47,188 bases of DNA from Rhodospirillales bacterium. GTDB lineage: Bacteria; Pseudomonadota; Alphaproteobacteria; UBA8366; Aestuariispiraceae. Location of the stretch: assembly GCA_002696645.1 (NCBI GenBank), contig NZSA01000054.1, forward strand, positions 1 to 47,188, read 5' to 3'. A program made the translations under genes and the position numbers. Under the pieces are notes generated by a model. It ran no database searches, was not told the DNA's origin, and saw only the letters and a list, made by a program, of their open reading frames with translations. Below are positions 18,293 through 25,949 of the stretch, piece after piece; within the stretch, counting starts at the first letter, position 1, and each line of letters begins with the position of its first letter.

Positions 18293-18558
18293 GGTGTCAT
18301 TCTTCCAGTCTGTCAGAGGGTTAAGTCGAACCTGACGGTTTCAAAGACTGGGCTTCTGCGGGATGCCTGCTGAAGACCAGCGGATGGATACGCGACCCAC
18401 ACGAAAAGGTCAACCCAGATTTGATTCGTAAAACATATGTTTTTCAATAGCTTAGTGTTTTTCGTCTGAGTTGCGGGCGGCGGGTTGATCGGTTAATGTC
18501 CGCCACTTACAGCAAGAGCGTTCTTGCACTATTGTGAAACCGGGATGGGAGAGACCCA
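18293..18558. other. carA / yqeY divergent intergenic region with a 14-bp palindrome
   Basis: These 266 bp separate two divergent starts and must hold both promoters. The clearest structure is the perfect palindrome AAAACATATGTTTT at 18430-18443, which could bind a dimeric regulator. No leader peptide, attenuator or riboswitch that I can recognise precedes carA. Confidence 0.35.
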
Positions 18559-19011
18559 ATGCGCGATGCTTTAACCCAGGCGCTTAAGGAATCCATGCGC
18601 GCGAAGGATGAGCGCGCGGTATCCACGTTGCGCCTGATCCTGGCGGCTTTGAAGGACCGGGATATTGCGGCGCGTTCCAAAGGGAACACGACGGGCATTA
18701 CGGATGATGAAGTCCTGCAAATGCTGCAAAGCATGGTCAAACAGCGGCGGGATTCGATTGCGATGTACGAACAGGGCGGGCGTCTGGAACTTGCTGAACG
18801 CGAGCAACAGGAAATCGATGTCATTCAGCGGTATCTGCCAAAGCAGATGACGGAAGACGAAATTGAACAGGCCGTGCAGGATTTGATTGAAGAGATGAAT
18901 GCTTCCGGTCTGAAGCAGATGGGTGCCGTGATGGGGGAGTTGCGGGATCGCTATGCGGGCCAGATGGACTTTGCCAAGGCTTCCCCCATTGTTAAGCAAA
19001 AGCTGGCTTAA
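18559..19011 (+). CDS. GatB/YqeY domain-containing protein
   Basis: A 150-aa helical protein of the YqeY family, matching the tail domain of the GatB subunit of Asp/Glu-tRNA amidotransferase. Typical parts are the N-terminal LTQALKESMRAKD, LRLILAALKDRD, the KQRRDSI segment, the YLPKQM turn near residue 95 and the GxVMGxLRxRYAGQxD-like stretch near 120-132. YqeY may bind tRNA, but its cellular role is not settled. GGGAG precedes the ATG by about 8 bases. In many alphaproteobacteria this gene sits upstream of dnaG and rpoD; here the next gene is in the opposite direction. Confidence 0.9.
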   Translation: MRDALTQALKESMRAKDERAVSTLRLILAALKDRDIAARSKGNTTGITDDEVLQMLQSMVKQRRDSIAMYEQGGRLELAEREQQEIDVIQRYLPKQMTEDEIEQAVQDLIEEMNASGLKQMGAVMGELRDRYAGQMDFAKASPIVKQKLA

Positions 19012-19028
19012 TCGGACCGATGTGCCCC

Positions 19029-19520
19029 CTATTTCGGCTCGGGGCGCCGTTTCTCAGCCAGCATCTTGTATCCTTCGTCCGATAGACTGCCTGCAATATC
19101 CAATAGCAGGGCATTGGTCTCATCAAAGTAACGCGTCTGGGCATCGCGCGTCTGTCGCAGCGCTGCGGTCAACTGTTCCGGGTCCCGAACGCCATTCTGC
19201 ATCAAATCCCGCAGGCGGGCGCGTGTCGCCCATGTTTCCGCTTTTGCCCGGGACAGGGCAGGGCCGTGTTTCTCCCTCAACGTGATCAGGGCGTCACGAT
19301 CCTGATCAGGCATGTGCTTGAGGAAATGTGCGGACCGCCCCTCTTCACCCGGCGCATCGGTCTGCATGAACCGCATCATTTCGTAAAACGGACGGGGCGG
19401 TCGGTCATGGTCTTCATGATGCCGGAAAAACCCTATCGCCAAAAAGCCAATCAGGAACAGATTGAGCGCCAGTGACCCAATCAACACCCAACGCCGCGTT
19501 GTCACTGCAGGGGTGATCAT
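19029..19520 (-). CDS. Periplasmic heavy-metal sensor (CpxP/Spy-like)
   Basis: This 163-aa protein has a basic N-terminus, one membrane segment (about 10-32) and a His/Asp-rich start of the soluble part (FRHHEDHDRP). A helical domain with repeated Arg/Glu pairs follows. This is the metal-resistance / CpxP-like helical hairpin type that monitors envelope stress or metals. Its start overlaps the stop of the preceding gene by 4 bases, indicating translational coupling. It is the last gene of a set with an ECF sigma factor and a putative anti-sigma protein. Confidence 0.78.
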   Translation of the reverse strand: MITPAVTTRRWVLIGSLALNLFLIGFLAIGFFRHHEDHDRPPRPFYEMMRFMQTDAPGEEGRSAHFLKHMPDQDRDALITLREKHGPALSRAKAETWATRARLRDLMQNGVRDPEQLTAALRQTRDAQTRYFDETNALLLDIAGSLSDEGYKMLAEKRRPEPK

Positions 19521-20005
19521 AATGAATCCTCCGATCCCAGCAGGAATGCATCAAAGGGCGATGACGTATCCGTAGTATCTGTTGAGACATATTGTCCGGT
19601 CATGTCGGCCAATGCGGCTGATGTATCCGGATTGGCAAGGCCCAGCATAACCCCCAGCAACAAGGCCGCAGCCAATGCGCCAGTGGGTTGCCAGACAGGA
19701 CCCCACCAATCAAACAGAGCACGCAGCCGTATCATCAGGCCAGGCTGGGCCTTCGCCTGCATCGCGGTAATCGCTGATTCCGAAAGGGCGGGGACTGCTG
19801 CCGTTGCCAGCATCTGGTCCAGTATTCGCGCCTGCGCCAGCGCCTGGCGGATTGCCGGTGTATCCGTCGCGGCCCTTTGTTGCGCTGCCGTGCGCTCCGA
19901 TTCCGGCCAGTGCAGCGGATCCGCGCCATAGGCGGCGATCAGCACAAGCAATCGGTCTTCTGATATTTCAGAGAGCATGTCCGAACCCTTTCTTCCCATC
20001 ATCAT
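19517..20005 (-). CDS. Putative anti-sigma factor, single-pass membrane protein
   Basis: The product is 162 aa. The N-terminal cytoplasmic part is helical and carries the pattern AAYGADPLHWPESER near residues 24-38, which I have seen in alphaproteobacterial proteins next to ECF sigma genes. One membrane segment lies at about 105-125, followed by a short polar periplasmic tail. Topology and position between an ECF sigma gene and a periplasmic sensor suggest an anti-sigma factor. There is no zinc-binding HxxxCxxC motif, so this is inference. It overlaps the sigma gene by 4 bases (ATGA). A second possible start at 19978 has AAGGG about 8 bases upstream. Confidence 0.62.
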   Translation of the reverse strand: MMMGRKGSDMLSEISEDRLLVLIAAYGADPLHWPESERTAAQQRAATDTPAIRQALAQARILDQMLATAAVPALSESAITAMQAKAQPGLMIRLRALFDWWGPVWQPTGALAAALLLGVMLGLANPDTSAALADMTGQYVSTDTTDTSSPFDAFLLGSEDSL

Positions 20006-20613
20006 AGCAAATCCTGCTTTTCGTCCAACAACTGGCTGCGCAAAGTGCGTCGCCCGCGGGCTAAAAGTGATTCGAGAGCATCAACAGAGATTCCCATCGA
20101 AGTCGCGGCCTCGCTCTGTGAAATGCCTTCAAAATGAACCAGCGCCAGGGCTGCGCGTTGTCGATCTGGCAGACCTGCCAAGGCAGCTTGAACCCGAATG
20201 CTGATGTCTTGTGTCTGATGTAGCGCCTCAGCATTGGGCGTATCGTCTGGTTGCGCGTTCATCGTTTCGTCATCGGTAATCCAGCGTTTGCGCCGTCGCA
20301 GCTTGTCGATGCAAAGATTGCGGGATGTGCGCATCAGCCATCCGCCAGCATCGCGGTCTGGGGCCTGTGCGCCGGTATTGTTGCTTAATGCTTTCCACAG
20401 CCTGGAAAAACTTTCCTGCGTAGCGTCTTCGGCCTCACTGGATTCACCCAGGACGCGGTAACAATTGGCGAACACCCGTGTCATATAGCGGTCCAGCAAG
20501 TGCCGAAATGCCGTTCCGTCGCCTTTTGCGGCTGCGGATAACAGGTCGCCATCCCCTGATTGGCCATAAGAGGGAGCCTGGTTCTGGTTTGCGCCCGATG
20601 GCGGGGCTGTCAT
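20002..20613 (-). CDS. RNA polymerase ECF-type sigma factor
   Basis: A 203-aa sigma-70 family protein with region 2 (FRHLLDRYMTRVF, then DATQESFSRLW near 75) and region 4 (GLPDRQRAALALVHFEG, then the helix-turn-helix SQSEAATSMGISVDALESLLARGR near 160-185). It lacks regions 1 and 3, as ECF factors do. The ATG at 20613 is chosen because AGGA lies 6 bases upstream and it gives a normal ECF length. A frame opening at 20730 would add an unusual 39-residue extension. It is followed, overlapping, by the putative anti-sigma gene. The EF-hand gene starts upstream on the same strand and may belong to its regulon. Confidence 0.9.
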   Translation of the reverse strand: MTAPPSGANQNQAPSYGQSGDGDLLSAAAKGDGTAFRHLLDRYMTRVFANCYRVLGESSEAEDATQESFSRLWKALSNNTGAQAPDRDAGGWLMRTSRNLCIDKLRRRKRWITDDETMNAQPDDTPNAEALHQTQDISIRVQAALAGLPDRQRAALALVHFEGISQSEAATSMGISVDALESLLARGRRTLRSQLLDEKQDLL

Positions 20614-20738
20614 ACCGTATCCTAGTGCTGATGGTTTTGCTGGTCGCGGTTGCAGACAAGAGGGGGCGGCGCCAGTAACGGTGGCTTCTGAAAGCAAAAC
20701 CGCCATCCTGCGCCGCCCAACACGTCTCATGTCCGTGC

Positions 20739-21266
20739 TTAATCCTTAGGCTGATCATGCATGGGTTGCAACTCTTCCACACTGATGGTGTCGTCATTGT
20801 CGCGATCCATATGTTCGAACATATGATCTGACATTTCAGCCATTTCGGCGGCTTCAATACGGCCACTGCCATCCTTGTCCATACGCCAGAAGCGCTTGCC
20901 ACCGCGATGAGGGCCCATGTCAGACGTCAGGAATTCTTCCTGTGTGACGGTGCCATCGCCATTTTTGTCCAGCATCTTGAATTTCATCAATCGGGCTGCC
21001 GTCGCCATTTCTTTTGGTGTGATGGCGCCATCGCCATTGGTGTCTGCATCGGCGAATTTTGCGTCCCGAAAGGCCTGGGCTTCCGCTTTGGTAACGGATC
21101 CGTCGCCATTGGTGTCCATTTCAGCGATCATGCGTTCCATATGGGGCCCCGCCATTTTGTGCGGGCCGCCCTGCCATCCATTCGCCATGACCGTGGTGCC
21201 ACCCAATGCTGCGCCAATCAGACCAGCGCCAATCAAAAGGGCAAGTTTTTTGTTCGATAGTGCCAT
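20739..21266 (-). CDS. Secreted EF-hand calcium-binding protein
   Basis: A 175-aa protein with an N-terminal signal sequence (MALSNKK, hydrophobic to about residue 25, cleavage near VMA) and five EF-hand loops. Each loop has a DxDxDG-like calcium site: DTNGDGSVTKAE, DTNGDGAITPKE, DKNGDGTVTQEE, DKDGSGRIEAAE and DRDNDDTISVEE. The loops are spaced about 25-35 residues apart. It probably binds calcium in the periplasm. AAGGA lies 7 bases before the ATG at 21266, which is preferred to an ATG five codons upstream. It precedes the ECF sigma gene on the same strand, about 125 bp away. Confidence 0.9.
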   Translation of the reverse strand: MALSNKKLALLIGAGLIGAALGGTTVMANGWQGGPHKMAGPHMERMIAEMDTNGDGSVTKAEAQAFRDAKFADADTNGDGAITPKEMATAARLMKFKMLDKNGDGTVTQEEFLTSDMGPHRGGKRFWRMDKDGSGRIEAAEMAEMSDHMFEHMDRDNDDTISVEELQPMHDQPKD

Positions 21267-21447
21267 GTTGCGATCCTTCATTTACTGTTACGTCTCAGAG
21301 GGGTTGTCCCGCTGTCATGTCTCAAGGACGCTGGGTATTGTGTTTTCCGTCGCGATTATTTTGCATATGCGAAATAGCATTGCGGGTATCGGGCAGGCAT
21401 GCGAATTTAAGCAAGATGCCCTGTCCTGATTGGAGGAGAGCCGTGCT

Positions 21448-22083
21448 ATGACTGGAAAAATACTGACTATTGCCCAGCAGAAGGGCGGTGCCGGTAAGTC
21501 AACACTGGCGGCTCATTTAGCCCTGGCCTGGGCCCTGAAAAGGAAATCCGTCGCCCTGGTTGATATCGATCCCCAGCAAAGTCTGGCGGCATGGTACGAC
21601 CAACGGGAAATCACTTTGGGTGCGGATCAGACCCAAATCACCTTTGCATCCGCAACCGGTTGGCGTGCCGCTGGCGTCGTTGAGAAATTGGCGAAAACCC
21701 ATGACTATGTTCTGATCGACAGTCCCCCCCATGCTGACACCGACGCGCGTGTCGCGGTTCGGGCGGCGGATCTTGTGCTGGTCCCGGTACAGCCCAGCCC
21801 GTTGGATGTCTGGGCCACATTACCCACTTTGGAAATGGCAGTGAAGGAAAAGTCAGCGGTGCTGCTGGTGCTCAACAGGGTACCGCCGCGGGCTAATCTG
21901 ACGGCCCAGATGATCACCAAACTGGGCGGGTACAAGGTTACTGTCGCCAAATCGACGATCGGGAATCGTGTCGCCTTTGCCGATGCCATGGTTTCTGGCC
22001 GAACTGCCTTGGAAACAAAGGCGTCGTCGGTTGCTGCAAAAGAACTGCGCGCCCTGGCCAATGAGCTGTCAAAAGCACTTTAG
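21448..22083 (+). CDS. ParA-family ATPase, orphan
   Basis: A 211-aa MinD/ParA-type ATPase. It has the deviant Walker A KGGAGKST at 12-19 with both lysines, the switch segment VDIDPQQS near 39-46 and the Walker B YVLIDSPP near 86-93. The short N-terminus, with no DNA-binding extension, is like small ParA proteins that position plasmids, chemoreceptor arrays or other cargo on the nucleoid. No parB or cargo gene is adjacent, so the role is open. GGAG lies 9 bases before the ATG at 21448. Its stop overlaps the stop of the convergent oxygenase gene by 4 bases. Confidence 0.85.
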   Translation: MTGKILTIAQQKGGAGKSTLAAHLALAWALKRKSVALVDIDPQQSLAAWYDQREITLGADQTQITFASATGWRAAGVVEKLAKTHDYVLIDSPPHADTDARVAVRAADLVLVPVQPSPLDVWATLPTLEMAVKEKSAVLLVLNRVPPRANLTAQMITKLGGYKVTVAKSTIGNRVAFADAMVSGRTALETKASSVAAKELRALANELSKAL

Positions 22084-22748
22084 AGCAAGGGCTGATCGGC
22101 GACCTTGCCTGCCAGCTTCTCGCGGGCAATGTTCCAGGCGATGCTGATGCGATGCCCATCGCCCAGATAGGGCGTGACGTAATGCACAACAAAACTTGGG
22201 AACATCACCAAAGTGCCAGGATCCAGCGGTGGATAGATTTGTGATGTGACGCATCCAGGCGATGTCGGGCAGCATTTTGCCACGCGCGGGTCTGTTATTC
22301 CCAACGCTCCATTGAATTCCGCGCGGTCCTTAGGATCAGGCGGCTCCAGATGATAGACAAGGCTCATTTCCGTGCGACGATGCGCATGGGGACCAATGAA
22401 TTCGCCTTTACGATATACGCTGGCCCAACAATCATCGATCTCTGCTGTTTTTGCCTGGGTAATCATCTTAAAGGCCAGTTTTGCCCGTTCATGCAGCAGT
22501 CTCATCGCAGGACAGGGCCAGGACCCGATATCGCGGACCTTAGCACCTCCGGCACCGACCCAGCGATCCCCTTCCGCTTTCCGAAAGGCTTCTTCGCCCG
22601 CCAGCAGTTTTGGCCCGGCGACAGACCGGATCAAATCATTGTCTGGAAAAACCGCGAAATAGACCATCGGGTCCATGTTTTGGATGCGAACACCCTTTGG
22701 CCAAATTGGCACCGATATCGGCCCAATCTGGATATGCTCATCCGTCAT
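22080..22748 (-). CDS. Putative 2OG-Fe(II) oxygenase (TIGR02466-like)
   Basis: A 222-aa protein with the core of a 2-oxoglutarate/iron oxygenase. It has HAHRRTEMSLVYHL with H121 and H123, a GTLVMFPSFVVHYV segment with H189, and R200 in GHRISIAWN, which would bind the co-substrate. The pattern matches small prolyl-hydroxylase-like proteins annotated as putative 2OG-Fe(II) oxygenases, some from phage and marine bacteria. The substrate is unknown. The stop overlaps that of parA on the other strand. Confidence 0.72.
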   Translation of the reverse strand: MTDEHIQIGPISVPIWPKGVRIQNMDPMVYFAVFPDNDLIRSVAGPKLLAGEEAFRKAEGDRWVGAGGAKVRDIGSWPCPAMRLLHERAKLAFKMITQAKTAEIDDCWASVYRKGEFIGPHAHRRTEMSLVYHLEPPDPKDRAEFNGALGITDPRVAKCCPTSPGCVTSQIYPPLDPGTLVMFPSFVVHYVTPYLGDGHRISIAWNIAREKLAGKVADQPLL

Positions 22749-23039
22749 CAGGAATTCCCCCCCGGGTAATCCGAATTTTTATTACAATTTCACGAATTCG
22801 TGACCGGGGCAACCGCTCTGTGTAAAAATCAAGAAAAAACCCAATCAAAACGACCATTACTTGGATATATTATTTAAAAAATCGTTGTGTAAATGTTTTC
22901 AATACTACCCATGGAATAGTGTGCTGAACCATGTTAAGGCATTGTATGTAGTATGCTAATATTTCGTCCAGAATAGATTACCTAGTAGGGCGTCCTGAGG
23001 AGATATTTCATCGCTATTTTTCTTTGAACCGGGGGGTGT
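22749..23039. other. 291-bp AT-rich intergenic region between divergent genes
   Basis: It lies between the starts of the 2OG-oxygenase-like gene and an alpha/beta hydrolase gene and should contain both promoters. A perfect 12-bp palindrome CACGAATTCGTG is at 22791-22802, close to the oxygenase start. A promoter-like pair at 22934-22962 is given separately. I see no RNA gene or repeat here. Confidence 0.5.
22934..22962 (+). promoter_or_regulatory. Putative promoter of the alpha/beta hydrolase at 23040
   Basis: TTAAGG (22934-22939) and TAATAT (22957-22962) are separated by 17 bases, with TG two bases before the -10 box as in extended -10 promoters. The hydrolase ATG is 77 bases further on. The match is by eye only. 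Confidence 0.4.
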
Positions 23040-23966
23040 ATGAAAATCTTGTTGATCGGGATTATTGGTCTGGGGATTATTCTGTTTGTTGTAGGCGTTT
23101 GGTTTTGGACATCGGACAAGCCGCGCACTGAATTACAGGCGCGGTATCTGGAACGGCCGTCCGACCTTGTCGACGTGTTGGGGATATCCCTGCATGTAAG
23201 AGACCGCGGCCCGCGCGACGGGCCCGTCCTTATTATGATGCATGGATTTGGGTCCAGTTTGCATACATGGGACGGATGGGCAGATGAATTGGCAGACCGC
23301 TTTCGCGTCATTCGCTTTGATCTGCCTGGCAGTGGATTGTCCATGCCGGACCCGACAGGAGACTATTCTGATGCCCGGACATTGGACATTCTAAACATCT
23401 TAATGGATCAGTTGGGCATCGAAAAAGCAGCAATGATCGGCAATTCCATTGGGGGGCGATTGGCCTGGCAAATGGCGGCCAAATTTCCGGAACGGGTTAC
23501 GAAGCTGGTTCTTGTCTCCCCGGATGGATATGCCAGTCATGGATTTGACTATGGTAAGGCCCCGGATGTTCCGATATCGATCACTCTGATGCGGTATTTC
23601 CTGCCGAAATTCCTGTTGAAAATGAGCCTGCTGCCGGCCTATGGCGATCCCAGTCGTTTGGACACAGACACGGTTGATCGGTATTATGATTTGATGCTGG
23701 CCCCTGGATCGCGACAGGCCTTGATCCATCGCATGGAACAAACGGTGCTGGTCGACCCGGATCCTCTGTTGGCCACAATACAGGTGCCCGTTCTGCTGGT
23801 ATGGGGCGAAAAGGATGCGATGATCCCGATATCCAATGCAGCAGACTATCAGCGGGTACTACACGACAGCACCCTGGTTCGGCTTGAAGGGTTGGGCCAT
23901 GTGCCGCAGGAAGAAGCACCAGCATTAACACTGCCCCCGGTTCGCGCCTTTCTTGAGCGCAAATAG
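23040..23966 (+). CDS. Alpha/beta hydrolase, membrane-anchored
   Basis: This 308-aa protein has an N-terminal hydrophobic segment (2-23), which anchors or exports it, and a full alpha/beta hydrolase fold. HGFGSS at 68-73 forms the oxyanion region. S136 lies in GNSIGG, D259 in WGEKD and H287 in GLGHVPQ, giving a complete triad. It looks like the MhpC/haloperoxidase-like esterase group. GGGGGG directly precedes the start. Its stop lies three bases before that of the convergent histidine kinase gene. The substrate is unknown. Confidence 0.85.
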   Translation: MKILLIGIIGLGIILFVVGVWFWTSDKPRTELQARYLERPSDLVDVLGISLHVRDRGPRDGPVLIMMHGFGSSLHTWDGWADELADRFRVIRFDLPGSGLSMPDPTGDYSDARTLDILNILMDQLGIEKAAMIGNSIGGRLAWQMAAKFPERVTKLVLVSPDGYASHGFDYGKAPDVPISITLMRYFLPKFLLKMSLLPAYGDPSRLDTDTVDRYYDLMLAPGSRQALIHRMEQTVLVDPDPLLATIQVPVLLVWGEKDAMIPISNAADYQRVLHDSTLVRLEGLGHVPQEEAPALTLPPVRAFLERK

Positions 23967-23969
23967 TAA

Positions 23970-25421
23970 CTATTCGGGGGTGGCCTTAGACGGCGTGTCG
24001 CGGCGGCGTGCGGCGGGGAAACTTAGTGTAACCGTTGTGCCTTCACCAACGGTGCTTTCAATCAGGATTGTTCCATCATGGTGATCCATCAGGGCCTTTG
24101 TGATCGACAGGCCCAGGCCGACACCATCAATGACGCCCCCATCACTGCCCATGCTGCCATGATTGCTGCCGCGTTCGAAGGCGTTCTGAATGCGGGGCAG
24201 ATCCTCTTTGGGAATGCCAATGCCAGTGTCGCGTACGATAACATCCAAACTGCCCTGAGGACCTTCCGTCAATTGCAGCTCGATAAATCCGCCGCGTTGG
24301 GTGAACTTAATGGCATTGGTGACCAGATTGATCATCATCTGCTTGGTGGCGTTCCGATCTGCGAACAGGACTGCATCCCGCAAGGGGGCATCCCTGTCAG
24401 GCTGCAGCAATTTAAGATGCTTCTGGGGCAGACCCAGCGACATCATGTCCGACACTTCATCCAATATCGGCCCAATCGGAAACTCACTTTCACGCAACTC
24501 GGATTCTCCCAGTTCAATTCGGGACGTATCCAGGATCGAATTCACCAGCGATAAAAGATGCATGCCGCTCATATAAATATCTTCAGCATAATTCTTGGCA
24601 CGATCGCTGACGTCGCCCGCATAATTCAGTCGGATCATATCCGAAAAGCCGATTATGGCGTTCAAAGGTGTTCGCAACTCGTGGCTCATCCCCGCCAGGA
24701 AGTTTGATTTTGCCTGACTGGCCCGCTCTGCGGCAACGCGCGCCTGGAGGAGTTTTTTGGAAGTGTCCAACAAGGATACATTCGCCTCTGCCAACTTATC
24801 CAGCTGGCGCATATGTCTCCATACGATAAATCCAGACGCGACCAAGACCGCGACCACCAGAAGTATCAGGAACCGAAGACCAATCAGAATACGATTCTGG
24901 GAGTCTTGTCGCCGTTCCGCCATGTCCTGATTGATGCGCGATGCGAAGGACGCAAATACGGCGTCATATCCATTCAGATATCTTAGTGCTTGTGACGCCA
25001 GGGCAGGCACGTCCTCGGGCTGCGCGTTCCTCAGCTTGTTAATGATTGGGTCCGCGTTTCGGGTCGCGTCCTGAATCAGGGACAGTTTTTCAGCAAATTC
25101 TCCATCAACATGCCCACGATAGGGCGGGCGCATGGGCAGACTGCTGATTCGTTCATAAAGAATATCATAAGACAGGATGGTTTCTTCAACATTCGCATCG
25201 GCGTCAGAATGTGCCAGTTCAGTCAGGCCCAATCGAATTTTCGTATAATGGGTGCGCAGCTGATAGGCTGCGATTGGCGCACTTTCATAATTGATTTGTT
25301 GAAGGAAGATGCGTTGGGAAATTAGGATTATGAACAGACCTAACAGAAAAAAAACACAGATCGCCATTGCGATTACAAAAGTCCGTGTGGAGACGATCCG
25401 GCCCGTTGGGGTTTGGCTCAT
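23970..25421 (-). CDS. Membrane sensor histidine kinase
   Basis: A 483-aa kinase with two membrane segments (about 14-35 and 179-200) enclosing a helical periplasmic sensor domain of about 140 residues. The phosphoacceptor H247 lies in SHELRTPLN. A HATPase domain carries the N box NLVTNAIKFT near 375, the G1 box DTGIGIP near 405 and GLGLSI near 440. It has no receiver domain, and no response regulator gene is adjacent. Its ATG overlaps the stop of the upstream periplasmic protein by 4 bases, so the two are translated together, and that protein may supply the signal. Confidence 0.92.
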   Translation of the reverse strand: MSQTPTGRIVSTRTFVIAMAICVFFLLGLFIILISQRIFLQQINYESAPIAAYQLRTHYTKIRLGLTELAHSDADANVEETILSYDILYERISSLPMRPPYRGHVDGEFAEKLSLIQDATRNADPIINKLRNAQPEDVPALASQALRYLNGYDAVFASFASRINQDMAERRQDSQNRILIGLRFLILLVVAVLVASGFIVWRHMRQLDKLAEANVSLLDTSKKLLQARVAAERASQAKSNFLAGMSHELRTPLNAIIGFSDMIRLNYAGDVSDRAKNYAEDIYMSGMHLLSLVNSILDTSRIELGESELRESEFPIGPILDEVSDMMSLGLPQKHLKLLQPDRDAPLRDAVLFADRNATKQMMINLVTNAIKFTQRGGFIELQLTEGPQGSLDVIVRDTGIGIPKEDLPRIQNAFERGSNHGSMGSDGGVIDGVGLGLSITKALMDHHDGTILIESTVGEGTTVTLSFPAARRRDTPSKATPE

Positions 25422-25933
25422 TGAAATGCAATCCGTTCAATCTGCCAGACAGAACGGGCGGAATACTCCATTCCTCTGAGTTCAGAGGCACTATCAAATG
25501 GATAGATCAGCCACAATGGGCCTTTTTCCCGGATCGTCATAACCTTACCATTTCGTGCCCAGGCTAGGATTGGATCAAATTCTTTGATATCACTGGTGGG
25601 CACTGTCACCTCATACCCATCCAGGGCTGTTACAAACATGATTGTCCCATCGGCACCGGTTGCCTCCATCAGTTTCGATAGCCGGCATCCGGTGAATTCT
25701 GAAACACCCACATCCCAGGGGGTGGATGTCGTTATAGTGAACGTGTCCAGGTTCGCCAACATGGCGTGATCGAATACGGCCCTTTCACCATGGTTCTTAT
25801 TGGTGATCTTTCCTTCTATGGTCAGGATGATTTTGCCCTTGGGTTTTGACAAGGGGGTGTCGGCATGAAGTCGCTGCAGGGACATCAGGTTGAAGAGCAT
25901 GATGACAGAGAGAAAACACACGATGTACTTCAT
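25418..25933 (-). CDS. Periplasmic protein with molybdopterin-oxidoreductase-like (SUOX) fold
   Basis: A 171-aa protein with a signal peptide (about 1-24, cleavage near LHA). The mature part resembles the sulfite-oxidase/YedY cofactor-binding fold in miniature: LTIEGKI, FTGCRLSKLMEATGA, TALDGYEVTVP and GPLWLIYPF occur in the right order. Only one cysteine (C83 in the TGC segment) could face a cofactor, and the short length makes true molybdenum binding doubtful. It overlaps the following histidine kinase gene by 4 bases. By context it could be a ligand-binding partner of that kinase; this is inference. Confidence 0.68.
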   Translation of the reverse strand: MKYIVCFLSVIMLFNLMSLQRLHADTPLSKPKGKIILTIEGKITNKNHGERAVFDHAMLANLDTFTITTSTPWDVGVSEFTGCRLSKLMEATGADGTIMFVTALDGYEVTVPTSDIKEFDPILAWARNGKVMTIREKGPLWLIYPFDSASELRGMEYSARSVWQIERIAFQ

Positions 25934-25949
25934 TGAAATCTCCCAAATG

